This document shows positions 13,101-22,489 of a stretch of 64,000 bases of DNA, piece after piece. Both the position numbers and the translations under genes were made by a program. The stretch is from the NCBI RefSeq assembly GCF_032854445.1, contig NC_088305.1:30963645-31027644 (forward strand), in the 5' to 3' direction. This DNA comes from Liolophura sinensis. Its lineage: Eukaryota; Mollusca; Polyplacophora; Chitonida; Chitonidae. The notes beneath the pieces were generated by a model that was given only the letters and a program-made list of their open reading frames with translations, was not told the DNA's origin and did not search any database. Numbering within the stretch: the first letter of the stretch is position 1; the number at the start of each line of letters is the position of its first letter.

Positions 13101-13501
13101 TTCGTGACCAGACGTAAATAAGACAGAAACGGACGAATGTCACTGGGATTGTTGGACACTATTTTTTCTTGTAAAACTCGACTAAAACAATCTTTCGAAT
13201 CATTCTGACCGATCAGCAGGAAAATTGCTGCGAGTTCATGTTTGGTCAGATCACCTGACACGAAGATTTGGTTCTCGGCGTTTTGCAGCGACCGGTGGAC
13301 ATGGGATGTTAACCAACCAGTGTGCCCCAGCAGAGGCTGCAAGGCCCGGGGGAGAGTCAGGATGTCGTCAGTGTCTTCTATGAGGAATACCCTGCCCTCC
13401 ACGCTAGGGTTCATGTTGACAGTGTTGCTAAGTGCCGTGTCTGCGTCAGGGGCAGCCATTTTTTTCCTGAATTGAGTAATCTCGCCCCGTCTAGAGTACA
13501 T
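10157..13501 (-). CDS. Inactive ADP-ribosyltransferase-like domain fused to armadillo repeats
   Basis: A 1,114-codon uninterrupted frame. Residues ~84-244 follow the layout of the ADP-ribosyltransferase fold of the arginine-transferase (ARTC) type seen in animals: the lead-in GDLTKHELAAIFLL, then YLRLVTKALRKLP, the first strand GNVWHMVSGD, the second WHGFSKCCYS, TLFNILSATGRI, and SFPHVLLMPGVYYQVTS. The catalytic R-S-E positions appear lost: the usual R of the VYRG motif is H148, the STS region is SKCC (170-173), and the acidic residue before VLL is H215. It is therefore probably a non-enzymatic pseudo-ART. Residues ~265-1,090 form repeated helical units of ~42-45 residues (for example GIVLSAMKTHSQHVGVQRQG), typical of armadillo repeats and suggesting a protein-binding scaffold. 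An in-frame stop lies just upstream of ATG 13,501, so the frame starts here or at M15 (13,459), which has the better initiation context (AAAATGG). A splice acceptor TTTAATTCCAG precedes the exon (edge at 13,518), so a 5' non-coding exon lies upstream. The cellular role is not known to me. Confidence 0.85.
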   Translation of the reverse strand: MYSRRGEITQFRKKMAAPDADTALSNTVNMNPSVEGRVFLIEDTDDILTLPRALQPLLGHTGWLTSHVHRSLQNAENQIFVSGDLTKHELAAIFLLIGQNDSKDCFSRVLQEKIVSNNPSDIRPFLSYLRLVTKALRKLPSIGGNVWHMVSGDVSTLYPVGLVFTWHGFSKCCYSFQTLNSVFESVSHENRTLFNILSATGRIVGQLSDCTSFPHVLLMPGVYYQVTSVTKAGDNSTVIYVKEIPPPVDNQWSADPQYSLTVTDRSIHPYWTKVLADATSNRVVAKSLRVLDIGMATGDVMVQTACMRVLTEMPKLDCSDAEKEKLLSTVRNVLKMYRAFGVLQSHGCAVLKLIAQSLDVMHFSDPESVSLVLQAMQSHIQTERLILNGLEYLTFCLHDSEDVILYQKLVEVVLSSMKNHPRIKGIQKAGCLVINSLSKATHCVSLIRECDGFSVIMNAIRVHRGERESSELCWQALLTLSDKNNNSKNCSTQDEHVRNSVDFWCLIKEGLALFCKCTPVQVEGLHAIWSHVRVWAELDTTYDPDYSELVTSALRHHSQNAQVVECGLGILSELTKQPSETHLAVSNGVIACVLSSMNQHFDEASVQEYGCKVLRTVAMNGFRPYQQASQNLKSSGSPPGVLPESSLESLPDYRLKIIESGGMGIVLSAMKTHSQHVGVQRQGCLAIRTLSVSSANVVETEGVEEIGVVLNALSKHMDNVNIATVALRAIVILIINPRNRQTMLDGGRLSIILNALRSFPYCGRIQEEGLEIVDTLANDLTHAHQLLRKGFMQDLILSIERHPHNGRILTSCCSLLAQLCSVPLESVDTLDMLPTVALAERGGFEAIDRIMAEFRSDADLQIQCCRALHALAVAPVNTSMLSESAGMTSVVTAMKTHAANAVLLTEACRTLVKLIQFRDKGDVPVTTEAIEHVLSAMSTHPGDMKLQMEGLRALQAVLKNDASRVTYITNSDVIALIVLAMRQFRNDFSLQVLCLQVLNDLFCFERKGSTPWQKLLAVAFWLVGRDRPLWNEFCSNEGLETLLDTMRHHITSRSVLMIGGNVLLYNTGGNIPTRLRKPLLDLCEEIQSGFSPSDERLHLLFNMLKHFVRKEVVT

Positions 13502-13965
13502 CCAGGCTGTCTAGGAATCTGGAATTAAACAACAGAAGATTATGATCGTCAGCAAAGACGTTAGGTAGCTAGACTACATTCAGGCCCTCGAAGTTATCTG
13601 ACACAAACAATAAAAGAATTATGATCGTCAGCAAAGAATTTAGATAGCCAGACTATATCCAGGCCGTCGACGTTATTTGACGCAAACAACTGAACAATTA
13701 AGATCGTCAGCAAAGACTTCAGGTAGCTGCACTACATCCAGGTCGTCGACTTTATCTGACGCAAACAACAGAACAATTTTGATCGTTAGCAAAGACTTTA
13801 TGTACCTGCACCATATCCACCACGCAGTATGCGACTGTTACAACTTTATCTAGCGCAAACAACAGAACAATTATGATCGTTAGCAAAGACATCAGGTAGC
13901 TGGACTACATCCAGGCCGTCGACTTCATCTGACGCAAACAACAGATTGTTCGTGTGCATATTCCA
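13499..13965 (-). repeat. 79-bp tandem array built on the acceptor edge of the ARM/ART-like gene
   Basis: GATCGTCAGCAAAGA recurs at 13,544, 13,623, 13,702, 13,781 and 13,875 (spacing 79, 79, 79, 94). Read on the minus strand, each unit has TTGTTTGCGTCAG followed by GGCCTGGATGTAGTC. This parallels the genuine acceptor TTGTTTAATTCCAG and the first exonic bases with CAGCCTGGATGTACTC. The array therefore lies in the 5' intron and repeats the intron-exon junction. The 94-bp unit carries an extra stretch containing ACGCAGTATGCGACTGTT (13,822-13,839). Confidence 0.85.
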
Positions 13966-13983
13966 TGGTCATGGAGTAATATT

Positions 13984-14104
13984 TATTCTATTTATTTGAT
14001 TGGTGTTTTTCGCCGTACTCAAGAATATGTCACTTATACGACTGCAGTCAGCATTATACTGGAAGGAAACCGGACATAGTACGGGGGAAAACCACTACCA
14101 TCAT
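13984..14104 (-). mobile_element. SINE (main family), 3' half
   Basis: Begins TTTATTTGATTGGTGTTTTTC and continues with GCCGTACTCAAGAATATGTC and the body as far as ACGGGGGAAAACC. The tRNA-like head is missing. Confidence 0.8.
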
Positions 14105-14109
14105 GTACA

Positions 14110-14590
14110 AGAAGCGTTTGTGCGTCGTTATTAACTCCCTGTTAGCCTGATATAACCTCAACACAGAAACCAAAGGTTGACAAATCAAGCATACTTATCA
14201 GGGAATATGTCAATCCTCACAATGTTTAAGTAACCTAGATGATAAACTATATGTTCCCTGTGTAATACATTATCGCATGAAGGTTTTGTAGGTATACTGG
14301 TTTTCATAATGTGAAGTCCAGTTAGACTTGTTTCGAGTTTACTCTAACGTGACAATTTGTCAGAAAATGTCTATATCTTTATTTGACTTTATCTTTCTTT
14401 CTATTTCACCCTCCACACCAACCAACCCATCAAAATATATGTTATCCTCAAAACACATGAAATATACAGGCTATACCAATACAGTTCACTAATCATCCTT
14501 TCTAATTCTGTTGTATTATCTTGTAAGAAAATGTCATGGATTAGAACATGTAAAACTTTCAAGCTTGTAAATGTAATCATTTAAATATAT
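14110..14590. other. Unassigned AT-rich sequence
   Basis: No gene, repeat or splice structure was recognised. Confidence 0.4.
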
Positions 14591-14639
14591 AATACATGGA
14601 CACATGAGGACTTTTTTACACGATAGTTTATTTGAAACC

Positions 14640-15490
14640 ACTGAGACGTTGATGAAGTGGACTTCGGATGATTAACGTGAGACCTTGATGAACTGGACTT
14701 CAGATGACTAACATGAGACCTTGATAAAGTGGACTTCAGAAGACTAACATGAAACCTTGATGAAGTGGACGTCGGATGATTAACATGAGACCTTGATGAA
14801 CTGGACTTCAGATGGCTAACATGAGACCTTGATAAAGTGGACTTCAGATGACTAACATGAGACCTTGATGAAGTGGACTTCAGATGACTAACATGAAACA
14901 CAGATGAAGTGGACTTCAGATGACTAACATGAAACACAGATGAAGTGGACTTCAGATTACTAACATGAGACCTTGATGAACTGGACCTAAGATGACTAAC
15001 ATGAAACACAGATGAAGTGGACTTCAGATGACTAGCATCAGACACTAGTAAAGTAGACTTCAGTTGACTAACATGAGACCTTGATGAAGTGGACTTCAGA
15101 TGATTAACATGAGACCTTGATGAAGTGGACTTCAGATGAACAAAATGAGACTCGGATAAAATGGAGTTCAGATGACTAACATGAAACACAGATGAAGTGG
15201 ACTTCAGATGACTAACATGAGACACTGATGAAGTAGACATCAGATGACTAACATGAGACACTGATGAAGTAGACATCAGATGACTAACATGAGACACTGA
15301 TAAAGTAGACTTCAGATGACTAACACGAGACACTGATGAAGTGGACTTCAGATTACTTACATGAGACCCTGATGAAGTGGACTTCAGATGACTAACATGA
15401 GACACTGATGAAGTAGACATCAGATGACTAACATGAGACACTGAAGAAGTAGACATCAGATGACTAACATGAGACACTGATAAGGTGGAA
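14640..15490. repeat. 36-bp minisatellite, about 23 copies
   Basis: Units read GATGAAGTGGACTTCAGATG followed by ACTAACATGAGACACT. The period is a multiple of three, so the minus strand keeps a 298-codon frame (14581-15477) with a 12-residue repeat (SHVSHLKSTSSV type). No start context, splice site or conserved neighbour supports translation, so it is listed as a repeat. Confidence 0.9.
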
Positions 15491-15499
15491 TTTGAAAGC

Positions 15500-16200
15500 T
15501 AGCACGACGACATTGATACTGCAGATAACTTCAGATCAGAAGGCTAAGACATCTGTGAAGGCGTCTACGATATATCCGATTTAGAATACAGCCAAAAAAA
15601 TTGCATGATGTTCTCATTGGGTTTTCTGTCATCGAATACATGACTGGCAAGTCAATGACGAGATAATCAAAATCGTCGTTGTTTAACGTGACATGAGATC
15701 AGAAGAAAAAAAACATACATCATTTTGTCGCTACATATTCTAATACGTAGATAGATATTAATATGTCCACGTTATGCAGCCCTGTAGCAGATCCGTAGGC
15801 CTACCATAGAGCAGAACAATTCTTACAGAATTACGTTCCAGTTGATTGATCAGCGTATAAATCAACACAATGGTTATCAAATATATGTATACAGGTCGAT
15901 ACATCGATGTAGATGAGAGGTTTTAATGGATGCGCATTCAATTAAGACGTCCAGTTATAGACGACAGATATATTCATGTGATCTTTATACATTATTATAT
16001 AGATTTATATTCACGGAGAAAATGCTAATATATAGCGTGTAGAAGATGATATCATGAATGTACATATATGCATGCACCAACGTATTCGTAACGATATATC
16101 TAGTACTGCCAGGTAATTGTCGTAGTAGTGTGTCCACGGCAGGGTCAGACAGGAGAGTAAGAATAGGCAGTTACACGTATGCTTCCTCAGAGGAGCTGAG
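15500..16200. other. Unassigned AT-rich sequence
   Basis: Nothing supportable was seen between the 36-bp array and the SINE. Confidence 0.4.
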
Positions 16201-16202
16201 TA

Positions 16203-16434
16203 TTTATTTATTATTTATATTTGATTGGTGTTTTACGCCGTACTCAGGAATATTTCACTTATGCGACGGCGACCAGTATTATGCTGGGAGGAAACCGAGA
16301 AGAGCCCGGCGGAAAACACACGACCATCCGCAGCTTGCCGACAGGCCTCCTCACATATGGCCGGAGAGGAAGCCAGCATGAGCTGGTCTCGAACTTACAA
16401 CAACCACATTTGTGAGAGGCTCCACGGAGGCCCC
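16203..16434 (-). mobile_element. SINE (main family), near full length, A-box region deleted
   Basis: The tail, body (GAAGCCAGCATGAGCTGG) and B-box side are present. The expected reversed A-box segment between GAGAGGCTCC and ACGGAGGCCCC is missing, unlike the copy at 18,397. Confidence 0.85.
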
Positions 16435-16449
16435 CAAGGAGCTTAGTAA

Positions 16450-17215
16450 ACAGGGCTCGTGTTTATCAAGCAACTTCAGATTAAAAGTCACAAATTGCAA
16501 CAGCTTAAAGCACCAAACTCGGAAAAGAAATGAACTCAAATTGTTGTTGGTATATTATCCTGCAGTAAAGAATCAGTGTACAAATTTTAAACTTAATCCC
16601 AGAGCAAAATATTTTAATTGTAAGGCGTTTCATAAATATGGGCCCAGAGTCCAGAGAGTTTAGACTTCCCTACCTAGTTCATTACATGTAATATGTAAAT
16701 CCTACACAAGCATGGGATGAGTTTGTATAAGAGCGTGGGTTAAAATACATGGGTAAAGAATGCCCTACAGGGTTTGCGTCACCCTTAATATCACTGTCAA
16801 ACAATTCTGGAGGATGGTGTTAAAAACCAATCAAATCAAAACGAAATATAAATTCCAGACAATTCTACATTGTTTCAAAGACAAGCCAACTTGAATGATT
16901 ATTTTGCAGACTTCGAGTACAAAGATTCGGCTATATAAGACAGAAGATACTACAGAAATCCGCCATATGTTTTCATTCATTTAATTAACGTTTGTCACCG
17001 TTCTAAATCACGTCATTTAGCTTTATGCGTGGAAGAAGCACGCCTGCCTGGACCAAACCACTGCCTGTGACTGAAAGTCATAGCCTTCCTGTATCCCATC
17101 GTGCGAGGTCTATCGTCTGCGGCTAGATTAACGCATGGCCTGTTCATGCTCTTTTATGTAATACTGCCTGAAAGCTATTAGTGCTTTGTTTTCTGGAAAC
17201 GTGTGTTCATTCCTA
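16450..17215. other. Unassigned sequence
   Basis: Several short ORFs but no splice-supported exon or known repeat. Confidence 0.4.
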
Positions 17216-17218
17216 CGG

Positions 17219-17668
17219 TGGCCCATATACGACATTTTCCTTTTTTCTTAACTTTTGTAACTTTTTCCTAGGTTTCCACTTGGGTGAACGTTTTTACCAA
17301 GGTGGGATCTGTTTTCACCTGGGTGAAAACGTTTCGACTTGGGACGTTTTCATCCAGGTGGAAACTCACGTGATACCAAATGCCTCGTTCTTGTCCAAAA
17401 ATGGTGGAAAATTGTGTTCATCAGGTACGTCTTGTGACAACCATGTGACTTACCTCATCCACGCCTTTCCACATCCGTGCTGCTGTTCTTACATGTTGTA
17501 GTTCATCATCATTCTGTCAAATGTTTTCACCTGGGTGAAAAGGTTTCCACTAGGTGAAAACCGTTTCCACCCAGGTGAAAAGGTTTGCACCACGTTTTCA
17601 CCTAAGTGAATACCTAAGAAAAAGTTACAAAAGTTAAGAAAACAGGAAAATGTCGCATATGGGCCATG
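17219..17668. mobile_element. Foldback / long-TIR element with internal GGTGAAAAC palindromes
   Basis: The left end GGCCCATATACGACATTTTC, running on through CTTAACTTTTGTAACTTTTT, is repeated in reverse complement at the right end (17,598-17,668), giving inverted repeats of roughly 70 bp. Inside, the near-palindrome TTTTCACCTGGGTGAAAAC recurs several times on both arms. It has no transposase and no clear target duplication. The layout is that of a non-autonomous foldback DNA transposon. Confidence 0.75.
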
Positions 17669-17669
17669 G

Positions 17670-18200
17670 TACATTCCTGTTCAAACTCTACAATGGCGTA
17701 ATAATTTACGCAAGAAACGCTCATGCGTCGTTTTTGAGACATCAAGTTGCAGCTGTGTTTGAATTTCTGACTTTCGTCTTCAGACGTTTGATAAGTATAT
17801 GGGCCACCAGCCTTATGTATGCCTTCCGTCTGCAAACTGCGTGTGTACGTATGTGCTCAACAAGTGAAGGCCAGAGATGTGTGCTTACCGCCGGAGGGTC
17901 GTTATACAGGGCATGTGTGTAAGCCCGTTATACACGCTATGCCTGACAGATAGACAGGAGAACGGCTTATGAGCGGGTGGGGGAAGTCAGTGCAAGTCCT
18001 TCGCTAAAGGGCATTTCATTGTCCAGGTGCAGAAGCCCATTTTTGCTGACACGTCGACAACTCTTTTTTTACCGCAAGTTTCGAGTTGGTGGATTTTCGA
18101 TTTTAGAAGTCTGGAGGCTTTACGTGTTCAATACAGCAGCCGGCATGTAACGTCTTATGGGCGCACCCCACATGTAATCATAACCCCAGATCAACCCCAG
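17670..18200. other. Unassigned sequence
   Basis: An 11-12 bp stretch, TATGGGCCACC at about 17,798, matches the left tip of the foldback element in inverse orientation; this may be chance. No gene is supported. Confidence 0.4.
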
Positions 18201-18227
18201 ATATATATATATATATATATATATATA
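18200..18227. repeat. (TA)n microsatellite
   Basis: An uninterrupted TA run that served as the target of the adjacent MITE. Confidence 0.9.
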
Positions 18228-18790
18228 CACTCAAAAAATATTTTTTAAATTAAACAGAAAGCGTGTAGTGATGAGTGATGCAAGAGTGTATGTTATAGCA
18301 ATAGATTATTCTATATATGCTGTATGCTGTAGTATAAGTATAGCATATATCTATATGTAACATAGCACTGACAGGATATTATGTTCAATACGACCCGGGG
18401 GCCTCCGTGGCTCAGTCGGTTAAAGCGCTAGCGCAGCGTAATGACCCAGGAGTCTCTCACCAATGCGGTCGTTGTGAGTTCAAGTCCAGCTCATGCTGGC
18501 TTCCTCTCCGGCCATACGTGGGAAGGTCTACCAGCAACCTGCGGATGGTCGTGGGTTTCCCCCGGGCTCTCCCCGGTTTCCACCCACCATAATGCTGGCC
18601 GCCGTCGTATAAGTGAAATATTCTTGAGTACGGCGTAAAACACCAATCAAAAAAAAAAAAAAAAAAAAAAATCAATACGACCCAGCATTAATATGCCATG
18701 ATAACAAAATACATTCAAGCGTCATTCAGACAACAGAATTTCTGCTGATATTAACAGATTATTGTTATTATTATTTTTTTTTTTGGTGTG
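18228..18790. mobile_element. MITE family A, copy 2, interrupted by a SINE
   Basis: The left end CACTCAAAAAATATTTTTTA follows TA (18,226-18,227). The right end CAGAATTTCTGCTGATATTA runs into TTTTGGTGTG followed by TA (18,791-18,792). The internal arms match copies 1 and 3 in layout. Without the inserted SINE and its duplicated target the element is about 276 bp. Confidence 0.75.
18385..18683 (+). mobile_element. Full-length SINE (main family) with 12-bp target duplication
   Basis: TCAATACGACCC flanks both sides (18,385-18,396 and 18,672-18,683). The body runs 18,397-18,671. The tRNA-like head has an A box in TGGCTCAGTCGGTTAAAGCG and a B box in GTGAGTTCAAGTCC. The tail is GTACGGCGTAAAACACCAAT followed by more than 20 A. 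A perfect target duplication and a long A tail indicate recent L1-type retroposition. It is the best reference copy in the window. Confidence 0.95.
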
Positions 18791-19029
18791 TAGGTACATG
18801 TAACTGTAGGTCTACATACAGTGTACAAAGTCTCGTACATTGCTGAACGGATGACCAAGACTACGGCATATCAACGTGACCACACATGGTGGAACATATC
18901 AATGTAAGGCTAGCTGATCAAAGTAAATGTACGTAACTAATGAATGCGGATGTAACTGACAATCTTCATAATGCCAAATGTGTCTGATCTGGAAAGTGTC
19001 ACTTTAAACGCTATACATGTAGCTATGTG

Positions 19030-20080
19030 GCTGCCATGGTTTATGAACAAACGCGACTACAAATGACTAACCACAATGTAATGAATAAGCAGGAATGTAA
19101 CTGACTAACCTCAGTGTAATGGATAAACGTTATTGTAACTGACTAACGTCAGTGTAATGGATAAACGTTATTGTAACTGACTAACGTCAGTGTAATGGAT
19201 AAACGGCGCTGTAACTGTTATTGAATTTGACTGATAAACGGTTTTGTAACTGACTAACATCAATATATAATGGATAAACTTGATTGTAACTGACTAAAGT
19301 CAATGTAATGGATAAACGGTACTGTAACTGATTGAAGTCAATGTAATAGTTAAACGGGACTGTAACTGACTAACGTCAATAAAATGGAGTCAATGTAAGT
19401 GAGCGGCGGGGTGGGGGTGGGAGGGAACGGTGGTGGCTCCTTGGCCGAGGGAATTAGCACGTCGCCATGATCCACGTGCCTCCAACCAATGGGACTGGCT
19501 GTGAGTTCAAGCCCAGCTCACGCTCGCTTCCTGTCCAGTCGTGCGTGGGAAGGTCTGTCAGCAATCTGCGGATGGTTGTGGGTTCCCTTTGGCTCTGCCC
19601 GGTTTCCTCCCACCATGATGTTAGCCGCAGTCGTATAAGTGAAATAGTCTTGAGTACGGTGTAAAATACCAATCCAATAAATAAATAAATCAATGCAATG
19701 TATACACAGAACTGTAACTGACTAACACCAGTGTAATGGATAAACGGAACTGTAATTGACTAACGCCAGTGTAATGGATAAACGGGACTGTAACTGACTA
19801 ATGTCATTGTAACCGTTACACGTGACCGTAACTGACTAACACCAGTGTAATGGATAAATGGGACTGTAACTGACTAATGCCAGTGTAACGGTTACACGTG
19901 ACTGTAACTGATTGATGTTATTGTATTGGATAAACGGAAAAGTAACTGATTAACACCAGTGTAATGGATAAACGGAACTGTAACTGACTAACGTCAGTGT
20001 AATGGATAAACTGAACTGTAACTAGGTAATGTCATTCTAATGTATAAACGTGATTGTAGCAGACAAAGATCAGTGTAATG
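19030..20080. repeat. 38-bp minisatellite, interrupted by a SINE
   Basis: Units read GTAACTGACTAACGTCAGTG followed by TAATGGATAAACGG. Measured spacing is 38 bp (19,097, 19,135, 19,173). The array continues on both sides of the SINE at 19,432-19,684, so it is older than that insertion. Confidence 0.9.
19432..19684 (+). mobile_element. SINE (main family) inside the 38-bp array
   Basis: The head GGTGGCTCCTTGGCCGAGGG is diverged. The B-box side GTGAGTTCAAGCCC and the tail GTACGGTGTAAAATACCAAT are followed by (AAAT)n. More diverged than the 18.4-kb copy. Confidence 0.9.
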
Positions 20081-20152
20081 GATTTCCCCGGGCTTTGTCC
20101 GGTTTCCTCCACCATAATTGTGTACGGCGTAAAACACCAATCAAATGAATCA
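20079..20152 (+). mobile_element. SINE (main family), 3' fragment
   Basis: TTTCCCCGGGCTTTGTCCGG to GTACGGCGTAAAACACCAAT, with the middle part deleted. It ends the 38-bp array. Confidence 0.8.
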
Positions 20153-20969
20153 AATATATCTGTTTGTCACTGAAATCAAATCACCGCCAGTTAATAGCTA
20201 CCTGTATGTACACGTTGTAATTACGTTTACCAGTGCTTCATGAAGATGAAAACGTGCAGTGAAGTTAACACAAGTACGGTATTCTGTATATATACCGCCT
20301 GAGTTAAGGCTAACAGCAAGTCATGTCAACAAAACTTTCAAGGCCACGTCTAAGCAGACTCAGTGTTGTCGACACTATTCAAAAGAAACGAAGAGGATAT
20401 ACATTATGCTGGCACGGTACATTACTGTGTACGTGTTACATGATCACTGGGCAGCAGTTTAGCTTGTCACAACAAACCGGTCAGCTAGTTTCTTCCAACA
20501 TACTTCAGAAACAAACATCCTGGAACATCCTTTACACTTTCTTACAACGATAGCTGACAACAGTTAATACTTGACAGAGAATAATAAAAACAAACTCACA
20601 TATAACGATGTACACAGGTAAATCTGTTCGTCTTCTCCATAACACCTGAGTGTCTTTCATCCGTGACTGATAGATCGCAGGGAGAACTACATATAGATCT
20701 TTTCCAACCCGCAGAGACACACCACTGTTACCCTACATGCAGGCGGACGTGGTCGAAAATTTTTTACTGTGTTACTTGGCCGATGTTGACTTGCGAATCC
20801 TGTTTGCTGCTCACACGGTCTCTGTTGAAAATAACCGCCATGTTGTTCAACTTCACGAAAGAACACCGCCGATGTAGCTGTATATATCTTACTAAGTTCA
20901 AAAGCTGACAGCTAGATATAACCTTTTATGTTGAACATATGGCTGTTTATTCCATAACCGGTCTTACAG

Positions 20970-21233
20970 TGTATGTGTGGTACGCAGGGCGAGGTTGTTG
21001 GAGCAATACCCTGCAGGCCTAATTTAGAGCATCCTCAGTGGACCGGACCTCGACATCCGGGTACCGCCCCAGATCGCCTCGTATTCTTCAGGGGAAACTG
21101 CGACACGTCAGACAATAGCATCACCAAGATCAAGACAAAGTTTGCGGATCAACATCACTTTGTTGGCCCACCCTCGCGAACCTGCCACGAGAACTGGCGA
21201 GATGCTCCGAGACAATGCAACTGCAGTAAATGA
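20970..21233 (+). CDS. Candidate terminal exon of a cysteine-rich, probably secreted protein
   Basis: A plausible acceptor (GGTCTTACAG) opens an in-frame stretch of about 87 residues ending in TGA. AATAAA lies 51 nt after the stop (21,284-21,289), as expected of a last exon. The peptide starts CMCGTQGEVVG, contains LVFFRGNCDTSDNSI and ends ENWRDAPRQCNCSK, with seven cysteines including two CxC pairs. I do not recognise the family. No upstream partner exon with matching phase was identified with confidence, so the rest of the gene is unknown. It could still be a chance frame. Confidence 0.35.
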   Translation, partial: CMCGTQGEVVGAIPCRPNLEHPQWTGPRHPGTAPDRLVFFRGNCDTSDNSITKIKTKFADQHHFVGPPSRTCHENWRDAPRQCNCSK

Positions 21234-21283
21234 AAACACTTCAAGGGATTCATTTCTCTATAAAAGATAAAATTAATACTAGT

Positions 21284-21289
21284 AATAAA
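21284..21289 (+). terminator. Poly(A) signal AATAAA after the cysteine-rich exon
   Basis: A canonical hexamer 51 nt past the TGA of the candidate terminal exon. In AT-rich DNA this can occur by chance. Confidence 0.3.
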
Positions 21290-21837
21290 AAATATATTTG
21301 AGCTTGCGTGTTAATTCTTACTACATCTATATTAACCCAATGTAATTAATATTCCTTCCGTTAATTTTCCTTATACATCGAAAGTTATACACAGGTCTAG
21401 TACACACAATCACGTGGTTTCTTCAAATATAAATACACTTCCACGCATGATAGATTTTTGTGTACAACCGTTTTGTATGTCCGATGACAAATTTCAATGG
21501 GAAATATTTTTTAAACTCTGGAGACCATGCTATGCATCAATATACATGTATAGGCCTAGGATGCATGTGTATGTTATCAGACGTTTAATAAATGTACATT
21601 CTGAACGTAGTCCACGCACACACTAGATCATCAATATGTAGGGCTTATCGTCTGAAACACCAAACTAGTTCACCGACTGATTACTTCCTTGACTTGAATT
21701 ATTATGAATTATTTCTTTTTAATCTTCACTTTTCTATTATAAATAGGAATGGTTAGAAAATAGTGTGACAAGTACAATAAGGCCAAGTACCCAATATTAA
21801 TTTGAAATGAAAATTTCTGTCAGTATAAGGGGTGGGA

Positions 21838-22140
21838 AAAACCGTAAGTACCTCGGAGTCACCGTAAGTGACTCCGCCTGAGCGTGCCTTATGTGACTCC
21901 TCCTGAGCGTACCTTACGTGACTCCGCCTGAGCATGCCTTACGTGACTCTGCCTGAGCGTGGCTTACGTGACTCTGCCTGAGCATGCCTTATGTGACTCC
22001 TCCTGAGCGTACCTTACGTGACTCCGCCTGAGCATGCCTTACGTGACTCCGCCTGAGCATGCCTTACGTGACTCCGCCTGAGCATGCCTTACGTGACTCC
22101 GCCTGAGCGTGCCTTACGCGACTCCGCGTGAACGTGCCTT
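21838..22140. repeat. 25-bp minisatellite, about 12 copies
   Basis: Units read ACGTGACTCCGCCTGAGCAT followed by GCCTT, with CCTCC/CCGCC and CGTACC/CATGCC variants. Period 25 bp. Confidence 0.92.
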
Positions 22141-22342
22141 CGTGAACAAATATGACGTCGTGTAGGGCTACCTTCATATGACGTACAGGTGGGCACACCA
22201 TATCATAGTTCTCACAGCGTATGAGCCTCTCTCTACTTACTCTCTTTATGCAGAGGGCCATAGCCGTAAGTCTACTCAACCGAAAACCGGTAGGTTAGGA
22301 AGGTGTGGTTTAGAGAGGCTACTCTCTACTGTACGTTCACTT

Positions 22343-22486
22343 TATTTGATTTATTTATTTATTTGATTGGTGTTTTACACCGTACTCAAAAATATTTCAC
22401 TCATACGACGGCGGCCAGCATTATGATGGGTGGAAACAGGGCAGAGCCCGGGGGAAACCCACGACCATCCGCAGGCTGCGGACAAA
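22343..22486 (-). mobile_element. SINE (main family), 3' half
   Basis: Starts in (ATTT)n, then TTGATTGGTGTTTTACACCG, and runs to ACCATCCGCAGGCTGCGGAC. The head is absent. Confidence 0.85.
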
Positions 22487-22489
22487 CCC

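Noticed and set aside
18397-18480. tRNA gene
   Set aside because: A and B boxes are present but the rest does not fold as a tRNA; it is the head of a dispersed SINE with body, A tail and target duplication.
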